Shown here: positions 16,448 through 24,576 of the stretch, in pieces | How positions within the stretch are numbered: the first letter of the stretch is position 1 | Layout of the letters: each line of letters begins with the position of its first letter | From: Candidatus Babelota bacterium | GTDB taxonomy: Bacteria; Babelota; Babeliae; Babelales; Vermiphilaceae | Assembly: GCA_026388985.1 (NCBI GenBank) | Contig: JAPLIS010000018.1 | Location: forward strand, 1 to 38,811 | Length of the DNA: 38,811 nt | Direction: 5' to 3' | Program-made: the position numbers and the translations under genes | The notes under the pieces: generated by a model | The model's database searches: none | What the model saw: only the letters and a program-made list of their open reading frames with translations | Told to the model about the DNA's origin: nothing

Positions 16448-16993
16448 TTAACGGACCAATAACAATTGTATCTCACGCAACTGCCTAGCAATCGAATGCT
16501 CCCACAGATGGGTATCACTGCACATACGAATACCGGCAATTAAACTTTTATCTATCACATAGGTATATAAAACATCATCACCCGTGTGCGCTTTAAGAAA
16601 ACTCACCAAAAACTCCTTATCAGTGTGCGATAACGGACAAGCACTACTGATAGAAAATGAGCTTATGGCATGCTCTTTATTATAAAGAATATCAATAAAA
16701 CCTACCATCTGCTCTAATAATATGGCACGCTTGCTAGCCAATAATAAAAACATACTTTTTTTAACTGAATCAGGTAGCTCAAATTTTTCACATAAAAAGG
16801 CAAGGCCTCGCAGCTTTACCTCATCATCAATGGTAGGAATAGTAAGAAAAAAAAGAATAGAATTTTGCATAGATAAAAAACGGTGCAATTCGCGCAAACG
16901 GCCTCGAATAGCGGGAGTTAATTCACTCCCATACACATTCAAAAAAGCTTGCGCATAGCGCCGCGCAAGGGCTCTATTGTGTGCTGAATTCAC
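16448..16993 (-). CDS. atpH: ATP synthase F1 subunit delta
   Basis: 181 residues, normal for the delta/OSCP family, which links the top of F1 to the b stator. The N-terminal ALARRYAQAFLNVYG helix is the family hallmark, and the C-terminal half ends in the typical strand-plus-helix (VIDKSLIAGIRM.., then SIARQLREIQLLL). The middle is divergent, as is usual for this subunit. The start overlaps the upstream b-subunit stop by four bases (ATGA), indicating translational coupling, and 9 bases separate its stop from the atpA start chosen here. Confidence 0.92.
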   Translation of the reverse strand: MNSAHNRALARRYAQAFLNVYGSELTPAIRGRLRELHRFLSMQNSILFFLTIPTIDDEVKLRGLAFLCEKFELPDSVKKSMFLLLASKRAILLEQMVGFIDILYNKEHAISSFSISSACPLSHTDKEFLVSFLKAHTGDDVLYTYVIDKSLIAGIRMCSDTHLWEHSIARQLREIQLLLVR

Positions 16994-17481
16994 GACTTAC
17001 TCTCTTGCAAATGAGCTATAATGCGTTGCACAAAAGCCACTCCCTCTTTTTCAGAGCTATACTCTATCTCGAGTTTTTTATGAGCACGCACGATTGCCTC
17101 TGGCAGAACTCTATGCATAACAACTGAAGCACGCATGTTTTCCATCTGACACTCTGATTTAATTTTAAGTGATTGTACTCTACTTGCTCTTTCGACCACA
17201 CGCTGCGCATCATTAGAAGCAACCGCTTCTCGCCAACGCATAATAGCCTGCTGCATAACCATACGCTGCTCCTTTTTGCGCGCAACACTCTCTTTATAGT
17301 GAGCATACATACTATAAGCCTCATCACGCTCTTTGCACAGCCCTTGCTCAATGGTATGTTCATGTTCTATCTGGTGGGTAATATAATCACGCACATAGCG
17401 CTTATAGAGATAGACAACTAAGCCTATCACAATGCTAAAATTGGCCAACCGAAACAAAACACTCAACCATGCTGCTATCAT
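16990..17481 (-). CDS. atpF: ATP synthase F0 subunit b
   Basis: 163 residues. One N-terminal transmembrane helix (about residues 5-26, LSVLFRLANFSIVIGLVVYLY) is followed by a basic YKRYVRDYI junction and a long charged helix to residue 160, the layout of the peripheral-stalk b subunit that anchors F1 to F0. Sequence identity to model b subunits looks low; the assignment rests on layout and on its position before delta. Overlaps both neighbours by four bases (17478-17481 and 16990-16993). It is the second of two b-like genes here. Confidence 0.85.
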   Translation of the reverse strand: MIAAWLSVLFRLANFSIVIGLVVYLYKRYVRDYITHQIEHEHTIEQGLCKERDEAYSMYAHYKESVARKKEQRMVMQQAIMRWREAVASNDAQRVVERASRVQSLKIKSECQMENMRASVVMHRVLPEAIVRAHKKLEIEYSSEKEGVAFVQRIIAHLQESKS

Positions 17482-17858
17482 AACGCTTTCACTCTTTTAA
17501 CAAGCTCTTTAGATGCATTTTCTATCAATAAATCTACTTCTTGCTCCGAACAATACAGATCTTCTTGTTCGGGGTATATCCCCTTAAAGAGTATCAATTC
17601 CTCTTTTTTTGTATCAGGGACCTGCTGCTCATAAAACAGATGTCCTTCTTGCCACTGCTGTTGCAACGCATCTCGTTCTCGCTGAATTAAAAGATAATTA
17701 TACGCAATAACTTCATGCAAACCAGTGCGTTTTTTTTCTTCAGCCTCTATCAGAACTACTGCTGGCCGTAAAGCAATAAAGCGCATTATGGCATATGCAA
17801 TCAAAAAATTAATAATTTGAACCACAATGGTGGCATTTACTTGAATATTCATAGCCAT
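17478..17858 (-). CDS. ATP synthase F0 subunit b-like (b')
   Basis: 126 residues, shorter than a standard b subunit (about 155-170). The first 30 residues (NIQVNATIVVQIINFLIAYA..) match the b/b' membrane segment well, including the 'NATxxVQxxNFL' pattern, and a charged helix follows to about residue 80. The rest (about 80-126) departs from the family: PDTKKEELILFKGIYPEQED then an acidic tail. It starts within the atpE stop (TAATG overlap) and overlaps the next b gene by four bases. A b/b' heterodimer, as in photosynthetic bacteria and some others, is the natural reading. Confidence 0.8.
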   Translation of the reverse strand: MAMNIQVNATIVVQIINFLIAYAIMRFIALRPAVVLIEAEEKKRTGLHEVIAYNYLLIQRERDALQQQWQEGHLFYEQQVPDTKKEELILFKGIYPEQEDLYCSEQEVDLLIENASKELVKRVKAL

Positions 17859-18124
17859 TAAGCCGACAAAGTCATACCAACATAAATCAGAGCGCCTGCT
17901 ATAAGTAATGAAAAAACAACGCCAGTTTCTACCATAGCCATTGCCGCAAACATAAGTCCTCTAATTTTACCCGCACTTTCTGGATATTTTCCCATGTTTT
18001 CACATGCCGCTGTACCAATCCATCCTTGCCCCAACGCGGGTCCGATACCACCCATACCCATTGCTATTGCCGCCCCTAAAAATGCTGCCGCTTTTGCATA
18101 AAAAATACCGTTTTCTACTGCCAT
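17858..18124 (-). CDS. atpE: ATP synthase F0 subunit c (rotor ring)
   Basis: 88 residues with two transmembrane helices (about 11-35 and 56-82) joined by a polar loop with GKYPES. It forms the ion-driven rotor ring. The carboxylate is E66 in AMVETGVVF. Two further residues match the sodium-binding pattern of c subunits: Q33 in GPALGQG (P-x3-Q) 33 residues before E66, and T67 directly after it. Position 71 is Phe where sodium rings often have Tyr. AAGGAG seven bases upstream fixes the start. First gene of the local cluster; the a-subunit gene (atpB), which often precedes it, is absent. Confidence 0.96.
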   Translation of the reverse strand: MAVENGIFYAKAAAFLGAAIAMGMGGIGPALGQGWIGTAACENMGKYPESAGKIRGLMFAAMAMVETGVVFSLLIAGALIYVGMTLSA

Positions 18125-18373
18125 AACAACTCCTTAATGTAGATCACTCTGTCTCAAAATATTAGTGTACCGTACTTTTATTTTTTTTTACAAGTCAAAC
18201 ATACCACAAAAACCTCTTTTTGAAAGAATATGCATCGCACGCAGTCCCGTTTGTCATGCAGATTAAATTTATATAGAATGTGAATACTTCATACTCTATA
18301 CATACATCATTAATATTTCTATTAAAAACAATACCCTTAGCACCCTTTAACTATAAGAAAATAACCATCTATT
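18125..18373. promoter_or_regulatory. Divergent promoter region between atpE and 18374 gene
   Basis: 249 bases without a gene. On the minus strand, TTGTAA, an 18-base spacer and TACACT make a weak promoter candidate for the atp cluster, ahead of the AAGGAG site. Toward the plus-strand gene the DNA is very AT-rich; I cannot single out a promoter and there is no clear ribosome site before the ATG at 18374. Confidence 0.4.
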
Positions 18374-20134
18374 ATGAAAACATATCATTTATTATTAACC
18401 ACCCTTACATGCACACTTTCTGTATCATTTTTTTCATTGTATCCAGAAAAACAAAAAGTCTCGCCACAAAAACGATCTGCCCATCTTGCCTTTCATGACA
18501 ACGATGAAGATCTATACCAAAATAGCTTTGATATACCTATCAGCATCACCACCGATAGCCCCAGTGCGCAAAAAGATGCAGAAATAATTGATGATACCAA
18601 TGAAAATGAATCAACTATATCAAGACAGGTAGCGATAACAATTGAACCTGCAGACATTATATCGCTCCTACTAGACAGCAAGGTTTTGCCCCTTTTGCAA
18701 GAAGATTTTTTTAAAAAAACAAATCGCACAAACACACAAAGTCTTTTAGATTATCCTCATCTGGGCAATCAACTGTATAACAGTACCACTAAACAGATCA
18801 CCGGATGTGATATCTTTTTTAATCAAACAAGCAAAGGGTACTTTACTAAAAACTCACCCGCTTTAAGCTCTTATTTAAATCTGACCGGTGAAACACTCAT
18901 CAATCGAATAGAGTGCTGCCTTGAAAGCGTAGAAGGTCTTTTTTCATCAAAAATTGATGCGGCCAAAATATTAGGGCTCTTTAAAAACATAGCTCTCCAG
19001 CAACGCAGACTTGGCGGCATGTTTTACCATGTCCATCGCCATACAAAGTTTATTTCTCGGTTTAAAATTCCCTTTTACTATCTTGAAAACAATCTGTTTT
19101 TAACCAACAGCGAACGCATTGCCGTTGCCACCGAGTTTGGCGATACCACACAAAAAGAACAAGCTGATTTTCGCAAAAATTATTTTGTCAGTGACAAAGT
19201 TGGCTTTGGCGATTGCCGCTTTATACTAGAATACCCCCTGCTAGTAGAAAGCGATGTACATGCCAACATTGGAGGCTATATAACCCTGCCAACGGCCTTT
19301 GCAGTCAAAAAGGGTATGCTCGGATCATCTTTCGCCAAACCAAAAACAATACCCCCCTTAACCATTTTTGAAACATTATTTGATCTGGCCCTTGACCCTT
19401 CTCTGGCAACCGCACAAGAAGAAGCATTCAACATAGTAAAAAACTTGCTGCTTGATAGCTTTAATCGTGCCGCATCAAACCTTCTTGATACTCCTCTAGG
19501 CAATGGCGGCCATGTCGGACTTGGTCTTTTTGCGCATAGCTGCATTCCCATGAGTACTTTTATAAAAAGACAGGGAGCAACGCAGGTACATATGGTAAGC
19601 AGACTTTCAGCTGAATACTTGTTCCCCTCAAGAGAAAAGCTCTTTTATATCCATAAAAATAAACTCAAAGATATTGACCTGGATACGTTTAAGCCTGACA
19701 CCCATACTCCCGACCCTGCTAAAGCCGCAGCTGATTTAAAGTTCATAGAGCAAGAGCTCATACATAGATTTTTTCTTGTTGCCTATAATACACGGGTAAA
19801 GCCAGGCATCATTTTTCACGGAAACAATACATTTCGCTACCAAGGACGTCGCTGGGGATGGGATATTGGTACTGATACGTGGATTCAAACAAAAGACACA
19901 CTTTCTACAATAACCATCCCTTCATGCCCAAACGTGCTTTCTCTTGCCGATATTGATAAAAAAAAATCAGAGCCCTTTTTTGCGTATCGTGGAAAAGTAT
20001 GTGGCGGCATTAATTATTGCGTAACTAATCCAACCAATAAGCTTAATATTTCACTGAATCTTGATACTACTTTATTCAACTCTGGTATTGGCAAAGATTT
20101 TGTATTATTTTTTAAAATAGAATGTCATCACTAA
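18374..20134 (+). CDS. Probable outer-membrane beta-barrel protein
   Basis: 586 residues; no named family recognised. Residues 1-20 are a signal peptide (HLLLTTLTCTLSVSFFSL). Residues 40-90 are acidic and probably disordered. From about 270 to the end the sequence alternates hydrophobic and polar residues in strand-like stretches with glycines and aromatic girdles (CRFILEYPLL, GGHVGLGLFAH, QVHMVSRLSAEYLF, RWGWDIGTDTW, GGINYCVTN, LNISLNLDTTLF), closing with FVLFFKIECHH. This is typical of outer-membrane barrels, which fits an organism with an outer membrane. It begins a plus-strand run with 31 bases to the next gene. A periplasmic or secreted beta-protein is the alternative. Confidence 0.6.
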   Translation: MKTYHLLLTTLTCTLSVSFFSLYPEKQKVSPQKRSAHLAFHDNDEDLYQNSFDIPISITTDSPSAQKDAEIIDDTNENESTISRQVAITIEPADIISLLLDSKVLPLLQEDFFKKTNRTNTQSLLDYPHLGNQLYNSTTKQITGCDIFFNQTSKGYFTKNSPALSSYLNLTGETLINRIECCLESVEGLFSSKIDAAKILGLFKNIALQQRRLGGMFYHVHRHTKFISRFKIPFYYLENNLFLTNSERIAVATEFGDTTQKEQADFRKNYFVSDKVGFGDCRFILEYPLLVESDVHANIGGYITLPTAFAVKKGMLGSSFAKPKTIPPLTIFETLFDLALDPSLATAQEEAFNIVKNLLLDSFNRAASNLLDTPLGNGGHVGLGLFAHSCIPMSTFIKRQGATQVHMVSRLSAEYLFPSREKLFYIHKNKLKDIDLDTFKPDTHTPDPAKAAADLKFIEQELIHRFFLVAYNTRVKPGIIFHGNNTFRYQGRRWGWDIGTDTWIQTKDTLSTITIPSCPNVLSLADIDKKKSEPFFAYRGKVCGGINYCVTNPTNKLNISLNLDTTLFNSGIGKDFVLFFKIECHH

Positions 20135-20165
20135 CGTATTATATAATTACCCTAGGAGAGTTTTT

Positions 20166-20960
20166 ATGAGCAATACAAAAAATCTTTTTGCCTTCTCTCT
20201 ATTGATCGTCTCAAGCATAGTCGCTGAAAACAAACCGATTATGCTTGAAGCAAAACTGCTCCATCTTATAGATGGTTCATTTATCAATGCTGATCGCATT
20301 GAAGAAACAAGGCAATTCCAAGTTCACCTGCTCGGCCTCCTGTTAGGGGAGCGCCAACCAGATGGCACACGCATAGGACGCTATATATTTCAGGGCAAAC
20401 CTCACTCGGTAGAAATGCTCCAAGAACAGGAGCTTTTGATAAAAAAATCTAAAGAACTGAGCGATCTTTTAGAACAAGCAAAAAATGATTTTATAGAAAT
20501 TTCTAATAAATTTCGCAAATCTGCTCGCGGGCTTAAATCATTTACCGTCAAACTGATCGAAGAATCATGCCAAAAGCGAAATCGTACTGATAGCATCTTG
20601 CTTACCTGGGCGCAAACAACTATCGAAAAAGAGCAATCCGTATTTAAAAAAGAAGTAACCAGTTTTGAAAAATTAGAAACGTTTATTGCTGATCTTTTCA
20701 ACTTCTTAACGGATCTCAACAATAGCTGCCCTAAAGCACAAGCCCACTATCATAATCGGGTTACCAAATACAAAGCTATTAAAGAATTATTACCCAAAGA
20801 AATTGAAAAAATTGAGAAATCTATTGATAAAATCGCTTTTTTAACGCATGTTAAAAGACAGCACCTTGACTCACTGACACTTGAAAATATTACCCCGAAT
20901 ACCGTTTATAAGCTTCTTGTAGCATTTACTCAAAGAAAGAGTCCGCCACACAATGAATGA
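20166..20960 (+). CDS. Exported helical protein of unknown function
   Basis: 264 residues. Residues 1-20 form a signal peptide (FAFSLLIVSSIVA, then ENK). The rest is helical and Lys/Glu-rich, with likely coiled coil at about 85-130 and 195-230. No domain recognised. AGGAGAG six bases before the ATG is an excellent ribosome site. It follows the beta-barrel candidate closely, and its end overlaps the recD2 start by eight bases, so all three genes are probably co-transcribed. A periplasmic partner of the upstream barrel protein is conceivable but unsupported beyond position. Confidence 0.7.
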   Translation: MSNTKNLFAFSLLIVSSIVAENKPIMLEAKLLHLIDGSFINADRIEETRQFQVHLLGLLLGERQPDGTRIGRYIFQGKPHSVEMLQEQELLIKKSKELSDLLEQAKNDFIEISNKFRKSARGLKSFTVKLIEESCQKRNRTDSILLTWAQTTIEKEQSVFKKEVTSFEKLETFIADLFNFLTDLNNSCPKAQAHYHNRVTKYKAIKELLPKEIEKIEKSIDKIAFLTHVKRQHLDSLTLENITPNTVYKLLVAFTQRKSPPHNE

Positions 20961-23127
20961 AACAGATCTGCTATCAGGAACGGTTGAAAAGATTTTATTT
21001 CAAAATACTGAAAATGGCTTTACCGTACTACTTCTTACCCGAACGGCCAACAATTCTGTGACGGTTAAGGGCTATTTACCCGCCATTCACCCGGGAGAAC
21101 AGATACAAGTCAGTGGCTCATGGATAATGCATCCCAAATTTGGCAAACAATTTGAGGCAAAAAGTTGCACTGCTCAAGTGCCGACTTCTATACTTGGCCT
21201 TAAAAAATATTTAGCATCTGGGCTTATTAAAGGAATTGGGCCCGTGTATGCTGAAAAGCTGGTCAGTTATTTTGGCGAACAAGTACTGACCATTATTGAT
21301 GAATTTCCTTCACGCTTACAAGAAGTTCCTGGCATTGGTGCCAAGCGAGTTGATACGATTATTAGCGCATGGAAAGATCAAAAAGAAATTTCACATATTA
21401 TGGTCTTTTTACAAGAAAAAAATATTTCTCCCGCGTATGCTGCCAAAATTTACAAAAAATATGGAAACGATTCAATCGCTGTGGTGATTGAAAATCCCTA
21501 TCGTCTTGCAGATGAAATATGGGGTATTGGTTTTAAAGTTGCGGATCAAATTGCACTCAATATGGGCTTTGCGCTTGATTCAATTAAACGCATCAAATCG
21601 GGTATTTTATTTTGCTTATCAACCATCATACAAAATGGCCATCTGTACATAGAAGTTGATGAGCTCAAAAAAAACACCACTGAATTACTGGGGCTTGATC
21701 AACCAACAACGCCGCTCAAAAATGCTCTTCACGATCTTTACAATACACAAAAAATCAGCCTAGTTTCGCACAACGATGCTCATTATGTTGCCCTGACTCG
21801 GTACTATTTTGCCGAAAAAGGGGTTGCGTATAAAATAAAAAAATTACTTGAAATGCCTCCTGAACATCAATTTGACATTAACACCATTTATCAGTCAATG
21901 CGCGAAAACCAACAAGATACAATAAGTCTTAATGAGGCCCAGCAAGCCGGCATCATAAGCTGTTTACAGCATAAAATAACCATAATTACTGGTGGGCCCG
22001 GCACTGGTAAAACTACTCTCATTAAAACACTCCTTTCTATTCTTGATGAAAATGGGCAAACCTATAAACTTGCTGCCCCTACGGGGCGTGCCGCAAAACG
22101 AATACATGAAGGTACAGGACGTTATGCTGAAACGTTGCATCGCTTACTTGAGTTTGATGTCAGCACCATGAACTTTACCAAAAATGAACAAAATGCTATC
22201 AAAACTCATTTTTTAATTATTGATGAAGCTTCCATGATCGATATTTTTCTTGCCAATGCAGTGCTTAAAGCAATGCCCTTTAACGCACACCTTATTTTAA
22301 TAGGGGATATAAATCAGCTGCCTTCCGTTGGCGCTGGCAACTTTTTATCAGACGTTATTGCCAGTAACAGCGTACCATGCATTCGCCTTTCTACTATATT
22401 TCGCCAAGCACAAAATAGTTTAATCATTATTAATGCACATAAAATCAATAATGGAGAATTTCCAGCCAGCTCTCTGCCCGACACTCGTCGTGATTTTTTA
22501 TATATTAAAGAACAAGAGCCAGAAAACGTACGTGCCCACCTTGAACATATTATCAAAAAGGGACTTGCCACTTTTGGTTTAAAACCTGAAGATATGATTG
22601 TACTTGTGCCCATGAACCGTGGCAGCGTTGGCACACAAAAAATAAATTATGACTTACAGCAGATCTTAAATGCACGAGAAAAAGATCATGTCTTGCATGC
22701 AGGGGTCATGTTTAAAGTGGATGATCGCGTGATGCAAATTCGCAACAATTATGATAAAAATGTATTTAATGGAGATATAGGTACCATTGAAAATGTTGAT
22801 AAAAAAGATCATTTATTACATGTACGATACCCTGACAAAACAGTTGAGTATGAATTTACCGAATTAGATGAACTGGTGCTTGCTTATGCGATTTCTATTC
22901 ATAAAAGTCAAGGCTCTGAATACCCTGCCGTTATTATCCCTCTTTTTATGCAGCACTTCATGCTCTTGCAACGCAACTTGCTTTATACCGCTATTACACG
23001 TGCAAAAAAATTATGTATACTTATCGGGGAACCTAAGGCTATTGCCATGAGTGTTAATAATGATAAAGGCTTAGTCCGTACTACTTTTTTAAAAGAATAC
23101 TTAACCTCTGATTTGGAATGTCGCTAA
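20953..23127 (+). CDS. recD2: RecD2-type ATP-dependent DNA helicase
   Basis: 724 residues, typical for the RecD2/YrrC group (5'-to-3' superfamily 1B helicase that acts without RecBC in repair and replication-fork handling). An N-terminal OB-like domain is followed by helix-hairpin-helix segments (KGIGPVYAEKL about 93, VPGIGAKRVD about 125, WGIGFKVADQ about 190), Walker A GGPGTGKT at 347-354, APTGRAAKR at 375-383, DEAS at 424-427, GDINQLPSVGAGN at 451-463, FRQAQ at 483-487, the SH3-like insertion around 590-640, SIHKSQGSEYPAV at 648-660 and LYTAITRAKK at 677-686. All helicase motifs look intact. Start overlaps the previous gene by eight bases. Confidence 0.96.
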   Translation: MNETDLLSGTVEKILFQNTENGFTVLLLTRTANNSVTVKGYLPAIHPGEQIQVSGSWIMHPKFGKQFEAKSCTAQVPTSILGLKKYLASGLIKGIGPVYAEKLVSYFGEQVLTIIDEFPSRLQEVPGIGAKRVDTIISAWKDQKEISHIMVFLQEKNISPAYAAKIYKKYGNDSIAVVIENPYRLADEIWGIGFKVADQIALNMGFALDSIKRIKSGILFCLSTIIQNGHLYIEVDELKKNTTELLGLDQPTTPLKNALHDLYNTQKISLVSHNDAHYVALTRYYFAEKGVAYKIKKLLEMPPEHQFDINTIYQSMRENQQDTISLNEAQQAGIISCLQHKITIITGGPGTGKTTLIKTLLSILDENGQTYKLAAPTGRAAKRIHEGTGRYAETLHRLLEFDVSTMNFTKNEQNAIKTHFLIIDEASMIDIFLANAVLKAMPFNAHLILIGDINQLPSVGAGNFLSDVIASNSVPCIRLSTIFRQAQNSLIIINAHKINNGEFPASSLPDTRRDFLYIKEQEPENVRAHLEHIIKKGLATFGLKPEDMIVLVPMNRGSVGTQKINYDLQQILNAREKDHVLHAGVMFKVDDRVMQIRNNYDKNVFNGDIGTIENVDKKDHLLHVRYPDKTVEYEFTELDELVLAYAISIHKSQGSEYPAVIIPLFMQHFMLLQRNLLYTAITRAKKLCILIGEPKAIAMSVNNDKGLVRTTFLKEYLTSDLECR

Positions 23128-23801
23128 TTATTATGATATATAGACGTGTCATATTTTTGTGCCTGGCGTTAGGCTTTTGTTCTGTGTATAGCGTGCCACA
23201 ACAAAACACTACTTTTACTATTATGCTTAATCCTGCTGGCACCAAACAGAGCACTGAACGTTTAATTGATAACACCTTTGAGCGCAGTATTGCTGCTCAG
23301 GCGGCCCAAACACTCAAGCAAAAGCTTGTTGAACTCTTTCCTCATGTTTCAGTTATTTTAACTCGTACTCCCGGCCAAGCGACCGCCAGTACACACAATG
23401 CACATTTTGCTAACAGCCTTAATGTTAATCTTTTTGTGAGCTTACATTTTTATCAAGAAACAGATACCAAGCCACATGTGTATCTCTATACCTATTCATA
23501 CAATAATGCATTAACTCTGCAACCTTCTGATTTTACTTTTTATAGACAAGATCAATCATATATATTTAATAAACGTTCCAGTATGCAGGTAGCAGATAGT
23601 ATACAAGCTACCTGGGCACAAAAACCCCACGCGCATCAGTTTACTACCCATAAAGTGATTGGATTTCCCTGTGCGCCCCTGATAGGTGTTATATCTCCCG
23701 CCATCGCTATTGATATGGGAATTAAAAAAAATACCGACTGGCACCTGTATATACAGCCATTAATTGATGCTATCAGCGCTATAATCCAAGCCGCCGAATA
23801 A
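23118..23801 (+). CDS. Exported amidase_3-like protein with degenerate active site
   Basis: 227 residues (or 222 from a second ATG at 23133, five bases after the recD2 stop). Signal peptide about residues 7-25. The fold pattern of N-acetylmuramoyl-L-alanine amidases is visible: a strand MLNPAGTK at 36-43, helix FERSIAAQAAQTLKQKLVE at 54-72, VILTRTPG at 79-86, HFANSLNVNLFVSLHFY at 96-112 and AIAIDMGIKKNTDW at 195-208. These amidases use zinc to cut the cell-wall stem peptide from MurNAc. Here the first zinc ligand of DPGHGG is replaced (NPAG), and the catalytic Glu of the VEIGFxSN motif is Asp199; E55 and H110 remain. It is probably non-hydrolytic or altered. Overlaps recD2 by ten bases if the first ATG is used. 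Confidence 0.65.
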   Translation: MSLIIMIYRRVIFLCLALGFCSVYSVPQQNTTFTIMLNPAGTKQSTERLIDNTFERSIAAQAAQTLKQKLVELFPHVSVILTRTPGQATASTHNAHFANSLNVNLFVSLHFYQETDTKPHVYLYTYSYNNALTLQPSDFTFYRQDQSYIFNKRSSMQVADSIQATWAQKPHAHQFTTHKVIGFPCAPLIGVISPAIAIDMGIKKNTDWHLYIQPLIDAISAIIQAAE

Positions 23802-23866
23802 CCAAAAAAAACCCCAGCCTCTTACCCAAAAAGTCCTGTACCTCTTCAGCGCCTTTAATAAAACCA

Positions 23867-23895
23867 TTGCCATTTTGTCGCTTTTAGTTTACAAT
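23867..23895 (+). promoter_or_regulatory. Promoter of second toxin-antitoxin pair, leaderless
   Basis: TTGCCA (23867-23872), 17-base spacer, TACAAT (23890-23895). The toxin ATG at 23902 is seven bases after the -10, about where transcription should begin, and there is no ribosome site, so a leaderless mRNA is expected. Confidence 0.65.
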
Positions 23896-23901
23896 AAAAA
23901 T

Positions 23902-24240
23902 ATGGCACTTAATAAAGTTATATTTTATTCTATAGTAACAAATGGCAAAGAACCATTTGTGCATTGGCTAGACGACCTAGATCAGAAGACTCAATCTATT
24001 GTTTTTTCACGCTTAGATCGTCTGATTCTTGGGAACTTTGGTGACTGCAAACAAATAAAGGATGGTTCCGGGGTATGGGAACTGCGCATCGATCATGGCC
24101 CAGGATATAGAATATATTTCGGAAAAAAGGGCATTCAGCTTATTATTTTATTATTAGGTGGGGATAAAAAAACCCAAAATCGAGACATTATTAAAGCTAA
24201 ACGTTATTGGTTAGATTTTAAGGAGTCAACACATGACTAG
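23902..24240 (+). CDS. RelE-superfamily addiction-module toxin
   Basis: 112 residues from ATG 23902; the frame is open from 23875, but those codons overlap the promoter. Features of the 'addiction module killer protein' group: FVHWLDDLDQKTQSIVFSRLDRLILGNFGDCKQIKDGSGVWELR as helix-helix-strand, then GYRIYFGKKGIQLIILLLGGDKKTQNRDIIKAKRYW, containing the GPGYRIYF and 'GGDKKTQ..DI..A' signatures. These proteins are ribosome-dependent mRNA endonucleases. The stop overlaps the antitoxin start by eight bases. Unlike the 13736 pair, it is of a different subfamily (shorter, with the GGDKxxQ motif). Confidence 0.9.
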   Translation: MALNKVIFYSIVTNGKEPFVHWLDDLDQKTQSIVFSRLDRLILGNFGDCKQIKDGSGVWELRIDHGPGYRIYFGKKGIQLIILLLGGDKKTQNRDIIKAKRYWLDFKESTHD

Positions 24241-24538
24241 ACAATATAGAGCCTACAGCGACTTTTTATTAGAAAAACTCAGAGATCCTCAACGGGCTCT
24301 TGCGTATTTGAATGAAGCCTTTAATGACGAAGATCAAAGAGTCTTTCTCCTTGCTCTCAAAAATGTCTTAGAAGCCCAAGGTGGCGATATTACCAGCGTG
24401 GCACAAGCAGCCAATTTAAGCAGACAAAATTTATATAAAGTGCTTTCACCAAAAGGCAACCCCAAGCTAACAAGCCTGCGTTCAGTATTGCATGCATTAG
24501 GATTTGAGCTTGCAATTCAACCATTTGAACACAAATAG
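24233..24538 (+). CDS. HTH addiction-module antidote protein
   Basis: 101 residues. N-terminal YRAYSDFLLEKLRDPQRALAYLNEAFNDED, then a helix-turn-helix at about 57-80 (SVAQAANLSRQNLYKVLSPKGNPKLTSL) and the closing VLHALGFELAIQP, matching the 'probable addiction module antidote' family (related to HigA/XRE). An AAGGAG site inside the toxin gene precedes the ATG by about eight bases, so antidote translation is strongly primed, whereas the toxin has no such site. It neutralises the upstream toxin and probably represses the shared promoter. Confidence 0.9.
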   Translation: MTRQYRAYSDFLLEKLRDPQRALAYLNEAFNDEDQRVFLLALKNVLEAQGGDITSVAQAANLSRQNLYKVLSPKGNPKLTSLRSVLHALGFELAIQPFEHK

Positions 24539-24576
24539 CTCTCTCAAGAATAATTATTGAAACGCAACAAGCAATC

